A DNA stretch of 64,000 bases from Schizochytrium sp. TIO01 (lineage: Eukaryota > Sar > Bigyra > Thraustochytrida > Thraustochytriidae), in the NCBI GenBank assembly GCA_004764695.1, contig SMSO01000036.1:826001-890000 (forward strand). Reading direction: 5' to 3'. The notes beneath the pieces were generated by a model that had not been told where the DNA came from, made no database searches, and saw only the letters and a list, made by a program, of their open reading frames with translations. A program made the position numbers and the translations under genes. Below are positions 1-11,248 of this stretch, one piece after another. Numbering within the stretch: the first letter of the stretch is position 1; each line of letters starts with the position of its first letter.

Positions 1-2
1 TA

Positions 3-3000
3 GGCTGCAATGCTTCTAAAAACGGTAGTAGTCTATACGAACTTGACCTTACCAGAGTAGAGTCGCAATATCTTCACAAGTTCCGGGGTGCAGTATACGA
101 TCATGGTGTAGATTTCATGTGCCCAACTTCCCATGGTGCAATTGTATGTGGCGGAGGAGTCCCTAGTGCTGGAGGCAGTAAGGAAGCAAATGATGCTAGA
201 GGCAAAATTGGACTTGTTGATCTTCGTGCAGGTGCCAAGACTGGAAACTTACTCACTGCTCACAGTGGAGGCATCACCGACATGGACATGTATGACACCA
301 AGCTCCTGACGTGCGGTTTGGCACCAAACGGCATGGCAGATCGATTTGTAAAGATGTTTGATGTACGCATGCTGGCACGTCCAGCGGGTGCCCTCCAAGT
401 GAGCTCTCGCTTCGTCCGATTTCTTGCTCCCAGTGAAGAGGTACCTGCGCTTGGACGCGCCTTCTTTGTTGGCGAGATGGGAAATATCTGTACTTATGCA
501 GATTTGCACGAAGACGTAGCTTCAGCCCATATGGAGCAAACTGACCAAATTCATTCGGTGCAAGGCATGGTTACTGGAATGTGTGTTAGCCCTGTTGGTC
601 GTGCAGCAGCGATTTGTGATGCAGCCGGTGTAGTACACTTATGGACAGATGATGAGGTATGGGCTCACGAAGCTCGTCCAAATATCAATGTATTTTCCAA
701 GCCGCTTGGTGATATGCCTCCGCCTTCATTTGCATGCTCTGACAAACGAATGGATAACCTTCAGTTCTGGGAAGAAGCTAATTTTGATCTCGTATCACAA
801 TCAATGCTTTCCAGCTGCGATGTTGACGATGTCTTGGAGGCTGGTCACGGTCTCTGCAGTGAACTTAGTCCGTTATTTATGGACAAAATGCCAACAGAAA
901 AGAACCCACGTGAGATTCATCCTGAGATTCTTGAGCGCGCGCAGACAAAGCAAGATTTCCCGGGTCAGTTTATTGAGACCACCTCAGATGAATTTGTAGT
1001 TAGCCAGTCTTTAGTTTTCGGGAAAAAGAGCTCTCAACGTGCTTATATACACCCCAATGACGAATACAAAAATGAGTTCCACACCCCTCCTTCATCACCA
1101 AACCACCCACGTCATCTCTCACCCCGGCGCGGGTTTGAAGAACTCCTTGGTGGTGCTGGGGCGTTGAGCTCTACGTCTCATAATATCCCGGAGCTCTATC
1201 TCAAACCTCGAATCTCTCCGAGTCGCGGTGCGCCCATCCCAGTGGATTACTCTGATTTTAACCGTACAAACTTTGCTGGTTTGGAGGGAAAGCTCCCTAA
1301 TAGCTATGCAAACCCGGTTTTACAGGTGTTTTATTTCACACCAGAGCTACGTACGCTATTGCTCCCATACGTGACTGCTGATCCGAAGTGCTTGGCGACA
1401 GAAGCTGGGTTTCTTTTCCACATGCTCGATCAAGCCCAAAATGTCTTGCCACGCGATCGAGTCTGTGAAGCACGTAATTTGCTGCGCGCATTCAGACTTG
1501 CCCCGGACGTTCAAGCTTTTGGCTTACTTGAACCAAGCCCACTAGACGCGGATCAGCGTACAGCAGCCTGTGCTCGCTTTCTGTTGGAGCAATTCAGCCG
1601 AAGTCATCCCCTTCTTAAAGATGTTGTTGTCCAAACGTTTGGAATCCGGGTTACCACTCGGGAAAAATGGTTGGTACAAGGAGTTGACGATTCACATCTC
1701 ACGAGTCACTCTTTGGCACTTGACCTGGCATACCCTAGTGAACTTGCCAAAGCTGTTGCTACCGGCCGCAAGCTTCCAGAGTTGTCCTTTTTGAGCTTGC
1801 TGAGAAAAACCTTTAACCAAAGTAACAAGACGCGTTTGTGGTCAAAGCAAAAAGGAGATCAGGTTCCAGTAGTCCAGACGCGTACTGCCACCTTATTTTC
1901 TGATGTGATCATTTTGAATGCAGCTTCGCATGAAAATCGAGCCATCTATCTCCCCTTGTTTCGACAGAAAGGCAAAACTAAAGATAAAGGCAATTACGTG
2001 AAAACGTCGTTTCGAGTGAAGGCTGCCAATCCAAATACTTCTGACGCAACAATAGTTGAAGGAGTGGATGAAAGCTCGAATGATGAGAAAAAGAAGGGAG
2101 ATGTTTATGACCTTGTTGCTGTGGTATCGCATATTGATCCGACCAACCACATGATTGCGCATGTGAAAATTCATGCAGAGTATGCAGAACGCGCTGGTTC
2201 TCCAAACCTTGCAAACAAGTGGATGCTCTTCAACGATTTCCGTATCGAGCCTGTGGACGATGTGTCCAGTGTAACTGACTTTCACGATCCGTGCCGAAAC
2301 CCGTGTCTCTTCGTATACAGGCGTCGTGGAACTGAAATTAAGGAACCCGGTGTGATACCAATTGTTGACACTGCGCTGTCAGATAAGGAGGTATTCCATG
2401 CTCCGTCTGTTAGCACTGTCCCATCTCCTCGCACATTTGATCAGTTAGAACTTGATAAGCTTCCTCGTGAAGGTGATCTTGTTGCAATTGACTGTGAGAT
2501 GGTAGCTCTATCTACCGAAGAGTTTTACACAAATAGTGATGGGCGTAAAGTTGTTACTCAGGAGTCACAGCTCAGCCTTGCTCGTGTTTCTTGCACCCTC
2601 GAGAATGAAAAGGTGTTCATCGATGATTACATTCGCACTCCAGATGAAGTCGTTGATTACCTTACCCGATTTTCGGGATTAGTCCCTGGAGATCTGGACC
2701 CTGCCCTATCCAAGCACCATCTGGTGCCGCTTAGAATAGCTTACTTGAAGCTACGACGCCTTGTTGATCGTGGATGTATATTTGTTGGCCACGGGCTCAG
2801 GCAAGATTTCCATGTCATCAACATCTTTGTGCCACCTGAACAGATTCGCGACACTGTTCATCTTTTTCGCCTCCCTGACAATCGCATGCTCTCGCTTTCG
2901 TTCTTATCTTCTGTTGTTTTACAGCAGGACATACAAGGGAAAACTCATGATTCTATTGAAGATGCACTCATGGCATTGCGATTGTTCAAGGTTTACAATC

Positions 3001-3077
3001 AAGAAAAGGATCAAGGCACATTGCAGGAAACGTTGACAAAGATCTATGAGCAAGGACGTAAACGCAATTTTCGTTGA
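3..3077 (+). CDS. PAN2: PAN2, catalytic subunit of the PAN2-PAN3 poly(A) nuclease (5' partial)
   Basis: The frame is open from base 3, so the N-terminus lies outside the window; the ATG at 117 is internal. Numbering from that Met, residues 1-300 are WD40-like. A pseudo-ubiquitin-hydrolase domain starts near 400 (NSYANPVLQVFYF, where the family has its ...NS.LQ.LYF motif). Residues 785-955 are a DEDDh 3'-5' exonuclease: D792 and E794 in VAIDCEMV, D897 in GHGLRQDF, H944 and D949 in HDSIEDA. All five catalytic residues are present, so the enzyme should be active. In the known family PAN2 pairs with PAN3 and starts cytoplasmic mRNA poly(A) shortening. No intron is seen in 3 kb. It converges on the next gene with only 185 bp between their stops. 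Confidence 0.93.
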   Translation, partial: GCNASKNGSSLYELDLTRVESQYLHKFRGAVYDHGVDFMCPTSHGAIVCGGGVPSAGGSKEANDARGKIGLVDLRAGAKTGNLLTAHSGGITDMDMYDTKLLTCGLAPNGMADRFVKMFDVRMLARPAGALQVSSRFVRFLAPSEEVPALGRAFFVGEMGNICTYADLHEDVASAHMEQTDQIHSVQGMVTGMCVSPVGRAAAICDAAGVVHLWTDDEVWAHEARPNINVFSKPLGDMPPPSFACSDKRMDNLQFWEEANFDLVSQSMLSSCDVDDVLEAGHGLCSELSPLFMDKMPTEKNPREIHPEILERAQTKQDFPGQFIETTSDEFVVSQSLVFGKKSSQRAYIHPNDEYKNEFHTPPSSPNHPRHLSPRRGFEELLGGAGALSSTSHNIPELYLKPRISPSRGAPIPVDYSDFNRTNFAGLEGKLPNSYANPVLQVFYFTPELRTLLLPYVTADPKCLATEAGFLFHMLDQAQNVLPRDRVCEARNLLRAFRLAPDVQAFGLLEPSPLDADQRTAACARFLLEQFSRSHPLLKDVVVQTFGIRVTTREKWLVQGVDDSHLTSHSLALDLAYPSELAKAVATGRKLPELSFLSLLRKTFNQSNKTRLWSKQKGDQVPVVQTRTATLFSDVIILNAASHENRAIYLPLFRQKGKTKDKGNYVKTSFRVKAANPNTSDATIVEGVDESSNDEKKKGDVYDLVAVVSHIDPTNHMIAHVKIHAEYAERAGSPNLANKWMLFNDFRIEPVDDVSSVTDFHDPCRNPCLFVYRRRGTEIKEPGVIPIVDTALSDKEVFHAPSVSTVPSPRTFDQLELDKLPREGDLVAIDCEMVALSTEEFYTNSDGRKVVTQESQLSLARVSCTLENEKVFIDDYIRTPDEVVDYLTRFSGLVPGDLDPALSKHHLVPLRIAYLKLRRLVDRGCIFVGHGLRQDFHVINIFVPPEQIRDTVHLFRLPDNRMLSLSFLSSVVLQQDIQGKTHDSIEDALMALRLFKVYNQEKDQGTLQETLTKIYEQGRKRNFR

Positions 3078-3262
3078 TCTGTATCTCACTTCCTTCGTTG
3101 TCTTCGTATGTTTGGAATATAAAAAATTAAAAAAAAAAGAACTCACTTTTTACAATCTAGTCAATCCAAATTAATCGACCAAAATTCTTATAACAGAAAG
3201 CGAACAGACAGAAATAAGTCGCTCGTTTTAATTGATGTTTTATCTAATGGAAGGAAACATAT

Positions 3263-5299
3263 TCACGACTCGGTGAGCTTCTCACACCCTGCTTGCCAGG
3301 ACGCCAGAAGTTGATGCCTTCGTGATATACGGGCAAGCTGATCCTTTTCAAAATGCGAAGCCTCAGACGATGATGTTTGGGGGTTAGAAAGAACATAATC
3401 AGTGTCGGCTCTTTCATTTTCAGTTATTTGGGCATGAGCCTGATGCAAATCATAAAAATTTGTGGAGTCTCGCGCATTGCATTTGTTCTTGTTTTTGTTC
3501 GAAGTTTCCAGTAAGTGCAGCTGGGATATATCATTTTGTAACGCCTCAACTTTAGATTTCATTTTCTCATTCTGAGTTTGCACTGCAGCACACAATGCTT
3601 CTCTTTCTAAAATATCCTTTCGAGCTTTCTGAAGCTGTTCGAATTGGTTCGCCAAGTCACGTTCGCAACTAGCAAGATGAGTTATCAGTCTGGTACAAAG
3701 TTTCAGAAGTTCCTTCTCTCGGTTTTCACTTTGCTGATATAAAAGCTTTGTGTCGAAAACTAGCGCAGGAGAAAACTCACGACCTGATGTGGATTCGTAT
3801 CTACTCACTTGAGCTACGAGCTCCTGGTAAATTGATTGCAAGTTTATAGGGGTGGGGGTCTTGTTGTCCGGCTGAGACTGTTCAATTGTCAAAGTGTCGT
3901 TACCGAGCTTTAAAGAGTCATCCCCTAAAGAATGGTTGTCCAGAGGCACTGTAGAACGCACCTCTGTCATATTAATGCCCGTCGCACTAGCTTTACTATC
4001 TCGATGAGTCGGGGATTTAATGAGCCAGGTCGGTGACAAGATTGAATTCAGAGTAAGGTCTTGCTCTTCGGCAGATACACCTTCATTTTCAAGGCGCTTG
4101 CGAGCGCTGCGGTCAAAACGCGATACATGCTGAAGACGATGCTTTTTCTGTGCCTCTTCGTTAAGCTTGAACTTCGATAAGTCATGGATTGTGCTATCCC
4201 AAGCCGGACGAGGTTTAGATTTGGGTGTTTGGTTCACTTTAGAGGAAGGTTTCTGACGATGTCTAGGAGTTCGTAATTGAGAAGACCTTCTGAGCTCACG
4301 GGACGAAGGAGTACGCGATTTTTTAGCAGAAGAAGAAGCTCTGTAGTTCTGAGCCCTGACCTCGCATTGGTTTCCCTTGAGTTGTAAAGATGACTTTGAA
4401 TCTTGGGGTTGATTATTTTTTGTAGAGACGGCAACTCGTGTCTGTGGCGAACCCGATGGAAGTCTGAGAGGCGATCCTAGGCTTTGCTTGCCCTTCACCA
4501 TCGAAAGTGACCGCAGCAAATGATTTCCTGCCTCTGAAGAAAGGTTAATATCATGCGTGGATTTAACTAGCTCCGACCCAAGTTGGGGACAGTTGGACAT
4601 TGCTGCTATTGAACTTGACTTTGAATATTGATGCTGAGATGCACTTGGTAACGAGGAATTTTTTGACACTGTCTCTGTTGGTGTTAAAGCTTGAGGTTCT
4701 TTGCGGCCTGCTTCATAACACTCAGCAGATGACGACTTTGATGATCGAGACCGGCTGCTTAAATCTGGATTGTTTCTTTTCCCTACCGTGGAAGTTGCTT
4801 CTACAGCAGGGTCTGACAAATAAGTTGGACTTAAGTCAAAACGAAGGCGACGGCGAGTACCCCCTTTATCGCTATGAGGCGTGACTTGGGATCCTGTGAA
4901 GCTCTTTTCAGGGATCTGGACTGGTACTTGTTTGCTTTCTGAAGCTAGTACGTCAGCACTCTTTCCAGCTGGCAGATTTTCTTCATTCGACATGTGGGCA
5001 AGGTTCTCTGTGAAATGAATACTGACATCTCCACTGCTTACCCCAGAGTCGCCCACTTTATCGTGAGCGTTATGAAGATGCCATGGACTAGGCATTTCTA
5101 AATCAGCATCCTCTTCTTGATTGGCCGATTGATTCTGAAAGGTTCGAAGGATGTCCTCCATACCTGTGTCTTTGAGGCGTGTCATACTTAAACGAGTGGA
5201 GAGAAGGCTGGTAAGTGGTGTTTCACCGAGCTCACGACGCGCAGCCTCCAGCTCTGGACTCTGGAGTGGACCTTCGAGACGCCTAAACTCGTTGTCCAT
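3263..5299 (-). CDS. Coiled-coil protein with a SPICE1-like motif (possible centriole/spindle protein)
   Basis: The first ATG of the open frame is at 5299 and gives 678 aa; upstream the frame stays open for about 70 bp with no ATG, so an earlier exon is possible. Most of the protein is Ser-rich and low complexity. Around W367 there is RPAWDSTIHDLSKFKL followed by a basic K/R/H stretch. This resembles the W-D-x-T-x-x-D-L signature plus basic helix at the N-terminus of SPICE1, a spindle and centriole protein. Residues of about 522-598 form a Glu/Lys/Leu-rich coiled coil. The motif sits mid-protein here, unlike in animal SPICE1, so homology is only suggested. If correct, the role would be centriole duplication or spindle architecture. 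Confidence 0.6.
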   Translation of the reverse strand: MDNEFRRLEGPLQSPELEAARRELGETPLTSLLSTRLSMTRLKDTGMEDILRTFQNQSANQEEDADLEMPSPWHLHNAHDKVGDSGVSSGDVSIHFTENLAHMSNEENLPAGKSADVLASESKQVPVQIPEKSFTGSQVTPHSDKGGTRRRLRFDLSPTYLSDPAVEATSTVGKRNNPDLSSRSRSSKSSSAECYEAGRKEPQALTPTETVSKNSSLPSASQHQYSKSSSIAAMSNCPQLGSELVKSTHDINLSSEAGNHLLRSLSMVKGKQSLGSPLRLPSGSPQTRVAVSTKNNQPQDSKSSLQLKGNQCEVRAQNYRASSSAKKSRTPSSRELRRSSQLRTPRHRQKPSSKVNQTPKSKPRPAWDSTIHDLSKFKLNEEAQKKHRLQHVSRFDRSARKRLENEGVSAEEQDLTLNSILSPTWLIKSPTHRDSKASATGINMTEVRSTVPLDNHSLGDDSLKLGNDTLTIEQSQPDNKTPTPINLQSIYQELVAQVSRYESTSGREFSPALVFDTKLLYQQSENREKELLKLCTRLITHLASCERDLANQFEQLQKARKDILEREALCAAVQTQNEKMKSKVEALQNDISQLHLLETSNKNKNKCNARDSTNFYDLHQAHAQITENERADTDYVLSNPQTSSSEASHFEKDQLARISRRHQLLASWQAGCEKLTES

Positions 5300-6343
5300 G
5301 TTGGTTGAACGACTTGAACTCTGTGCCAGTTGAGAGTTGACCAAGACGCTACGCAGGATGTGGGAGGTCTATTGGTTCTGCTGCCTTGTTCCTTAATGGT
5401 TGGTTTGCAAAATGATTTCTGCTCGCCTTCTATGGAGGTACAAGCACCTACTTCATGTGCAACTAATACAGCCCGAAGCGTTCATTTGGTTTTGCTGTTT
5501 TATTTACCAGGCACCTAGGTAAGAAGTAACCTAGAATACCTACTAGGGGTACACTGAGCATGGAGGGGGTGGGAAAAATTATAAAATTTAAAAAGAATTA
5601 TAGGTAGGTTGGTAAACATATCAAAACTTGGTGTGTCCACGAAGAGGGTCACGTATTAGTCTACGCTAGAGAAACTTGGAACATTTAACAGCAATAGCGA
5701 TATGTTCTCTGTATTTTCTAATATTAGGGCATTATCCGATCCGACCGATCACAAAATCCTTGTCCATACCACATACTCGGGAAACTACTCCTTCTAAAAC
5801 CACTTTCGAACGTTGAAAAGAGTTCTCTTTTCTAATGGTATCCCAAAAATGAATCACACAATCAAAAGATCTTCAAGTGTAATACACATCCAACGATAAA
5901 AACAAAGAATCTACAAAATATTTCATACTCAGGTACCTTTTTTAAATTTTAAATGAAGACAAAAGAGGACTCTTCGAAGTCACTGCTTTCATTTAATTAA
6001 ATATAAGTCAACATAATAATACAGGAAAAAACAAGATACGGACTGAAAATTGCGCCATGTTTATCACGGATTGAAACTATTGGAGATATTAAATATGGCA
6101 GAGTATGTTTGTCCGAGATTGAGCTTTTATTATTTACACACTAACCAAGAGTTGCACATGGAACGAAGGCACGTATTATTTTATCATTGCTAAAGCGCAA
6201 AATCTGTACTATAAAATGCGCTCTAATCCCTTTAGGGAAAAAAAGTTATCATCTCATTGTGGACCCCAGCTCCTCAATTTTACCATGTAGAATTAAAGGT
6301 AGAAAAAACTGCTCTCATCATGCATAGTAGAATTGTTAGATTA
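5300..6343. other. Intergenic spacer between two minus-strand genes
   Basis: AT-rich and without a convincing reading frame on either strand. It should hold the promoter of the coiled-coil gene (near 5300-5700) and the 3' end of the Codanin-like gene. Short CTACCTA/TAGGTAG motifs occur near 5538 and 5600. Confidence 0.5.
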
Positions 6344-9343
6344 TTATACATCTAGAACCATGATATCTGGTAGCATTACTTGGTTTAGCTGATCCAGTAT
6401 ATTACTGTCGATAGAGTGTGTTGAGCCTTTTTGCAAACTCTCTCGAAGTTTGTTAAGCTGCATAGCAGGAGAAGAGGCTTGTTGAAGCTTCTGAACTGTT
6501 TCTTGTACAAATACTGACGTCGGTTTCGACCGCATGAAAATATGCGAGCGATGATGGGATTGTTGTTTAGCATCTCTTGAAATCAAATCACCCACAACGC
6601 GAGGGAGGCGTGCTTGCAAAGCAAATGAAATACGATCGCATGCTTGAGACAAAGAAATAGCAGCGGTTGTTTCACAAATTGCTTCGTTCTGTTTGAAAAA
6701 ACGACCTTGAGATGCACAGCTAGCACGGACAAGGTCAGATACCGGGCCTCGCAAACTATCTTGAGCAAAAGAAATGAGTGCATCCGCAGCTTTGTGGCAC
6801 GCGACATTTGTGACTCGCTCAGGGCTACTCATAGCAGGGTATTTCTGCAAAGCTTCCGTCACAGCATTAACAAGAATGTCATGCCCCGGACCTTCCGCAA
6901 GATCTTCGAGGAAACCATCTGATAATAAGCGGCTAGTAAAGTCAACTATTCTCTGCATTCGAGGATTGCGATGTAAGAACGCGGTAGCTAATGCGCGTTG
7001 AACATTGGTATCCTCATCAAGTGGCACTTCCGCTTGGAGAATTCGTGAATCCTGGTCCTTTGCTTTGGGAAAAGATCCCAAGTGTGAGAGCTCTGCTTGA
7101 GACATATCCTGAGACAATTGCCTGCAGAGTCGAGATGAGCAAGGCCAGCCGTTTGCAAATGCCGAGCTCTTAATGATATAGTCAATATCACCTGACCATA
7201 TGTTTGCATAATTGTGGCTATTACTTAACTCAGAAGAAGGAACGGATCCTTTCACAACAGTTGATACTGTAACATCGCCCACGAAGTTAAATAAAGCTTC
7301 GATCTCCGATGCAATAAACAGCTGCTCAGGCTTGGTACGGTTTCTGACGCAGTCAAGGATTTTAGCAAGTTCACACAGTGCGTTTCGGAAGCCGCTGTTT
7401 GCCCATATTACTGAATTTTGGGAGTGAACACGCAGCATTTCAGTAGTCCATGGAACAGTTTGTAGCAAAAGCTTCTTCTGCTGTGCACTCTTGAGAGAAT
7501 CCACGGCCAGTAGAAGTGAACCCGATTGTGCCCTTGCAGACACATCAGATGCCTGCAACATTAAGGTTGATAGGGCTTCAGAGCGCTCTTGGAAAACTGG
7601 GTCATGTATCCAGGCAAAAGATGCACAACCAAGGGTTCCCAAGAGTCGTCCTAGAGCGCGAGCAATGTGAAGGTGGGCAACACACTTTCCAGGAGTTGCA
7701 GCATCCTCTCCGAAAGTGTTCGATTCGCTTAGCTGAGCAACTTCGTTTTGAGCTACGTTCTCAATCGAAAGTAGTATGAGATGATTGTTGCATTCTTTTA
7801 CAAAACACTGAAAAAATGTGTCTGTTGTAGACCGCAGCGCAGTTTTATCAGTACAAACTTGCATCATGGTTACAACAAAAAGTTGGGCGAACCAGTGGGT
7901 ATTTGCACGCTCAAGTAAAGTGGTGCATTTCGCTACAGCATCAGTGACAATGCCGTGACAAACTTCTAGAGAATTTGAAATGCCTGCCGGGCCGGCCATG
8001 TTCTTTTGTTCTGAATCATTGGTTTGAAGAGCCTCAAATTTACGTAGAGATCCAAGAAAGTGGTCTCGTGTAGTCTCACGATTTATAAATAAGCGAGAAA
8101 GGTCGGCCTTTTGAAAATGTAGACGAGAGTCTGTTTCAGCCCGAAAAGGTTGAGCAAGCCCAACACCATCAATTCCGCCATCTACCACAGCTTCTGTTGA
8201 AGAAGAAGATTCTACACTAAGCAACATCTTGTGTACAACAGGAGCAGCATATTGCCGTAATGTCTGGAATTTGGTGAGAAGGTTGAGGAGAGGTGCGCCA
8301 AATGCCGTCAGAAGGCTATCGAGGTGTTTAATAACAACGCATACAAAATGAACCCAACTATCAACAGTACTCGGAAAGAATTCTGCGGCATTATTGAGAC
8401 CTTTAGTCTGAGAGTTTTCCTGCGTTTCGTGTCCATGTTCGAAGAGCTGCAAGCTGCTACCGACCTTTTTCTCAATTTTTGAAATGTGGCTGGCTTCGGA
8501 TTCTTTATGAGTGTTTGTGAGTGATGAATCGTCGCTACTCCGTAACGAAGACTCTTTTAAAGTTTCTTTGTGAATGAAGCGTTCAAGTTTAACAAGCACG
8601 GAGAAAAGGAAATCTAATTCAGCTTCGCAACAAGGCATGCACCCAGCACTTATGAGGGATGCATACTGATGATGTAATAAAAAGCCATTCGGAAGCCATT
8701 TGAGTCAGTGACCGAGGTCATTCAGAGAAAATAGCCCAAAATCTCCGTTGTGCGGGTAGATTTCTGTAACAAAGTGTTAACTTACTAATTGAGCCAGCTG
8801 GGCGATGTGCCGTCGACTGCGAGGAGAAAGATCTAGTATCGCAAGCCGCGGAGCAATTGCAGGGCTCGAAGCATCTTCGGCATTAGAGTGATCTATAGGT
8901 AGGAAGGATGAATGCGGAATAGGAGAACGCAGATTACGCCTTCCAAAGGCTTCATTGGGCTTTCGCCGGCGCTTTGCAAGTGCATCAGCTTCCTTCCGCT
9001 GGCGACTACGACCTCGAGATTGGTCTTGATCCTCATCAATCTGCATATGGGTAGTCTCGTCTTGCAGATAATTGCGGTTACGCTTTGAGCTTTCATCGGA
9101 AATATTTGATTCGGGAAGAAGCACTTTACTTGCTTCTAAACGAAGTGCTTGGCTAAGCTCTTGTGCGAAGGTTGTTGCTCTTTTTATGGTTGACGCCCCG
9201 ACCTTCTCATCTTTGGATAGGGGATCCTCGTTTTGAGACCTACTACAGCGGTACGTAGAACATGTTTGAACTATGGAATCAATGGACTCGCGCCCTTCTG
9301 ACAGCTCACGTAAAGTAGTCGCCAAAGACAGCTCCCGCGCCAT
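6344..9343 (-). CDS. CDAN1: Codanin-1 homologue (two exons)
   Basis: Exon 1 is 9343-8786 (ATG at 9343) and exon 2 is 8665-6344. Joining them removes a phase-0 intron and gives 959 aa. Blocks resemble animal Codanin-1 in order: SRRHIAQLAQL-YASLI spanning the junction, AETDSRLHF near 358, NTHWFAQLF, ARALGRLLGTLG, QTVPWTTEM, then FLHRNPRMQRIVDF near 746, and a final helical block with SQACDRISFALQARL. In animals Codanin-1 binds the histone chaperone ASF1 and, through its C-terminus, the nuclease CDIN1. A basic GRRNLRSPIP stretch in exon 1 could be the ASF1-binding B-type motif (inference). The protein stops soon after the last conserved block and is about 270 aa shorter than the human one, so the CDIN1-binding end seems absent. 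Confidence 0.82.
8666..8785 (-). other. Spliceosomal intron of the Codanin-1-like gene
   Basis: 120 nt, beginning GTAAGT and ending ATCATCAG, phase 0, with a CACTGACTC branch-point candidate upstream of a T-rich tract. Without splicing, exon 1 stops at 8777. With splicing the frame continues as ...AQL-YASL..., matching the conserved family sequence across the junction. Confidence 0.85.
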
Positions 9344-10370
9344 GAGTGTTCGATAAGTACAAAGCAGCTTTAGTTTGATTGCTTTAGTGCATTTTTCTGA
9401 CTTAGTAGTAAAGTTCTAGATAGTGTTATTAGCTCATAGTTAGAGTTACCATATTTTAGGTTATTACTATATAGAATATTTACATAAATACAATATTCTC
9501 TTCTCTAAGATGTAGTAACTAAGATCAGACTTCTAGTAGTTTGATACTAGGATACCTGCATGACATCTTTTCTCATGCAAAAATGAAAAAAATTCAACCG
9601 AAGTGTTTCAAAATCTGCAAGAATGTGCCAGAATTAAAGGGAAGAAGAATCGAGAAATGCATTCCCACACATCATATGTAAGGGTACCTATCATGATGTG
9701 TTTGGTTTTCAAATATAACTGTCTTGGTAGTTGTTGTTGTAGAAGTAGTATTTGTTGTTGATGTTTTTGCTGTTTAAAAAGAAGAAAGCGTAGTATGACC
9801 TCTGGCAAGCAAGACAGTACACAAGATACTATGGTTTCCTCGACTGATACGACTCAGTTGATTATACCAGCCCTTTGAGAGAATCCTGTACTTTAGCAAA
9901 GTCCCTAGAACATGGTTGAGTCTAACTACAAAAGGTTCGAGCTTGAAGCGTGTTTGCCTTCCTACATACTTGTAGAAAGGTAGGCGTATGTTTAGGTCTT
10001 AAGTATTTAATCTCCTGAGTACACTCAAAGAGAGAGAACAACTAACAACAATATTTTGCTTGCTAGCTTGCACACTACCCCGTCAGTATTGAAATGCGCG
10101 TATAAGCCTTGCCTGTGGATCGTTGAATCCGTGCATTCATGAAAGGTGTGGCAGAGACTATGGTAGGTACCTAGCGATTGAAAAGAAGAGAAACAAACGG
10201 GACCAGAGCAAGTAGTTGGATTAAAGTAACAGCTAAACAAAACCAAGATCGTTTCCCAATGCTCGAAGTCTGGCTGCGCTAGTATCACTAGTATTTTTTC
10301 GTTTGTAAGTCACAAAAATGAAGTGAGATGTAGGAGAGTGACATAGAATATATTAAGAGATGCACCTTGC

Positions 10371-10390
10371 GCAGTCTTACTGGTCAGAGG
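10371..10390 (-). repeat. Dispersed element, box 2 only
   Basis: On the minus strand it reads CCTCTGACCAGTAAGACTGC, three changes from the usual box 2. No clear box 1 lies beside it. Confidence 0.4.
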
Positions 10391-10560
10391 CTCTATCTAA
10401 CGTTTTCCAAGGTTTAAAATGATACCTCTGTCATAACCTTTGTACTCTCTGTTTTTTTTTTGTATTCTCGATTGCCGGAAAGCTAAGTACGGTAGTATTA
10501 TAGGTATAAGCTAGTAGAACCCTATACTCGGTTAATTCGACATCTAGTCAGAAGAGACCA

Positions 10561-10712
10561 TCACCACGTCATTCTTTTTTTTTTCTGTCTTTTTTTTTTC
10601 ATTTCTTCACCACGTCATTCTTTTTCTGTCTTTTTTTTTTCATTTCCTCACCACGTCACTCTTTTTCTGTCTTTTTTTTTATTTCCTCACCACGTCATTC
10701 TTTTTCACTTCT
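10561..10712 (+). repeat. Minisatellite, about four units of 40-50 bp
   Basis: Each unit has TCACCACGTCATTCTTTTTC, then a CTGTC and a long T-run, then CATTTCCT. Units begin near 10561, 10606, 10649 and 10687, and the last is truncated. T-run lengths differ, as expected from replication slippage. Confidence 0.85.
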
Positions 10713-11248
10713 TACCAAGTCTATTTTTAATACCAATCACCTGATTGCCTCGTCATCCCGTACAATGGTATGATATCTAATACCAACCACCATACACTCA
10801 AAAAGTTTGACTCCGCTTAGGTATGTAGGTACTACTATCCCTTGCTGACTAAGATTTAAATAAAAAATATAAAAAAATACTTTTTTTAAATAAATTAATT
10901 GTCCATACCGTACTACCTGCAAATTATTAGTGTAGAAGGGATACGTGCTCTTTAACTAAACCCCCTCGAAGTTGGGAGGCAAACCTGAAACTCGGCACTA
11001 GGGATTTGCAGAACCTTATCTAGAAAAAGTCTCATCATCGACTCATCTGTGCTTTACCAAAACAGAACTGCATCAGAATCAAAGCTCATATTGTCCTTCA
11101 CCTCCAAAGAAATACAGGGATTCGCTGCTTTATTGGGCAGACTTCGAGAGTTTGTTCAGTGATAGGCATTATAACTTCCCTCTCATCAATCTATCAGAGA
11201 CTATTCCTATATTTGACCTCAATTAAAACCCAAGTACAACCATATACA

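Larger units (their letters stand above)
9344..11248. other. Divergent intergenic spacer
   Basis: About 1.9 kb between the divergent Codanin-like and ArfGAP genes. It contains a partial dispersed element (10371-10390), a CACCACGTC minisatellite (10561-10712) and several TAGGTAG-type motifs. No coding frame is supported. Confidence 0.5.

Noticed and set aside
5300-5344. Longer N-terminus for the SPICE-like protein beginning with TTG
   Set aside because: TTG is not a credible eukaryotic start; the ATG at 5299 is preferred unless an upstream exon exists.
8764-8785. A 22-nt intron (GTAAGT...TTACAG) at the Codanin junction
   Set aside because: It is too short for normal splicing and does not lead into the conserved exon 2; the 120-nt intron does.
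11159-11248. Upstream extension of the ArfGAP frame
   Set aside because: It would start at GTG; the first ATG is at 11249, just before the conserved region.
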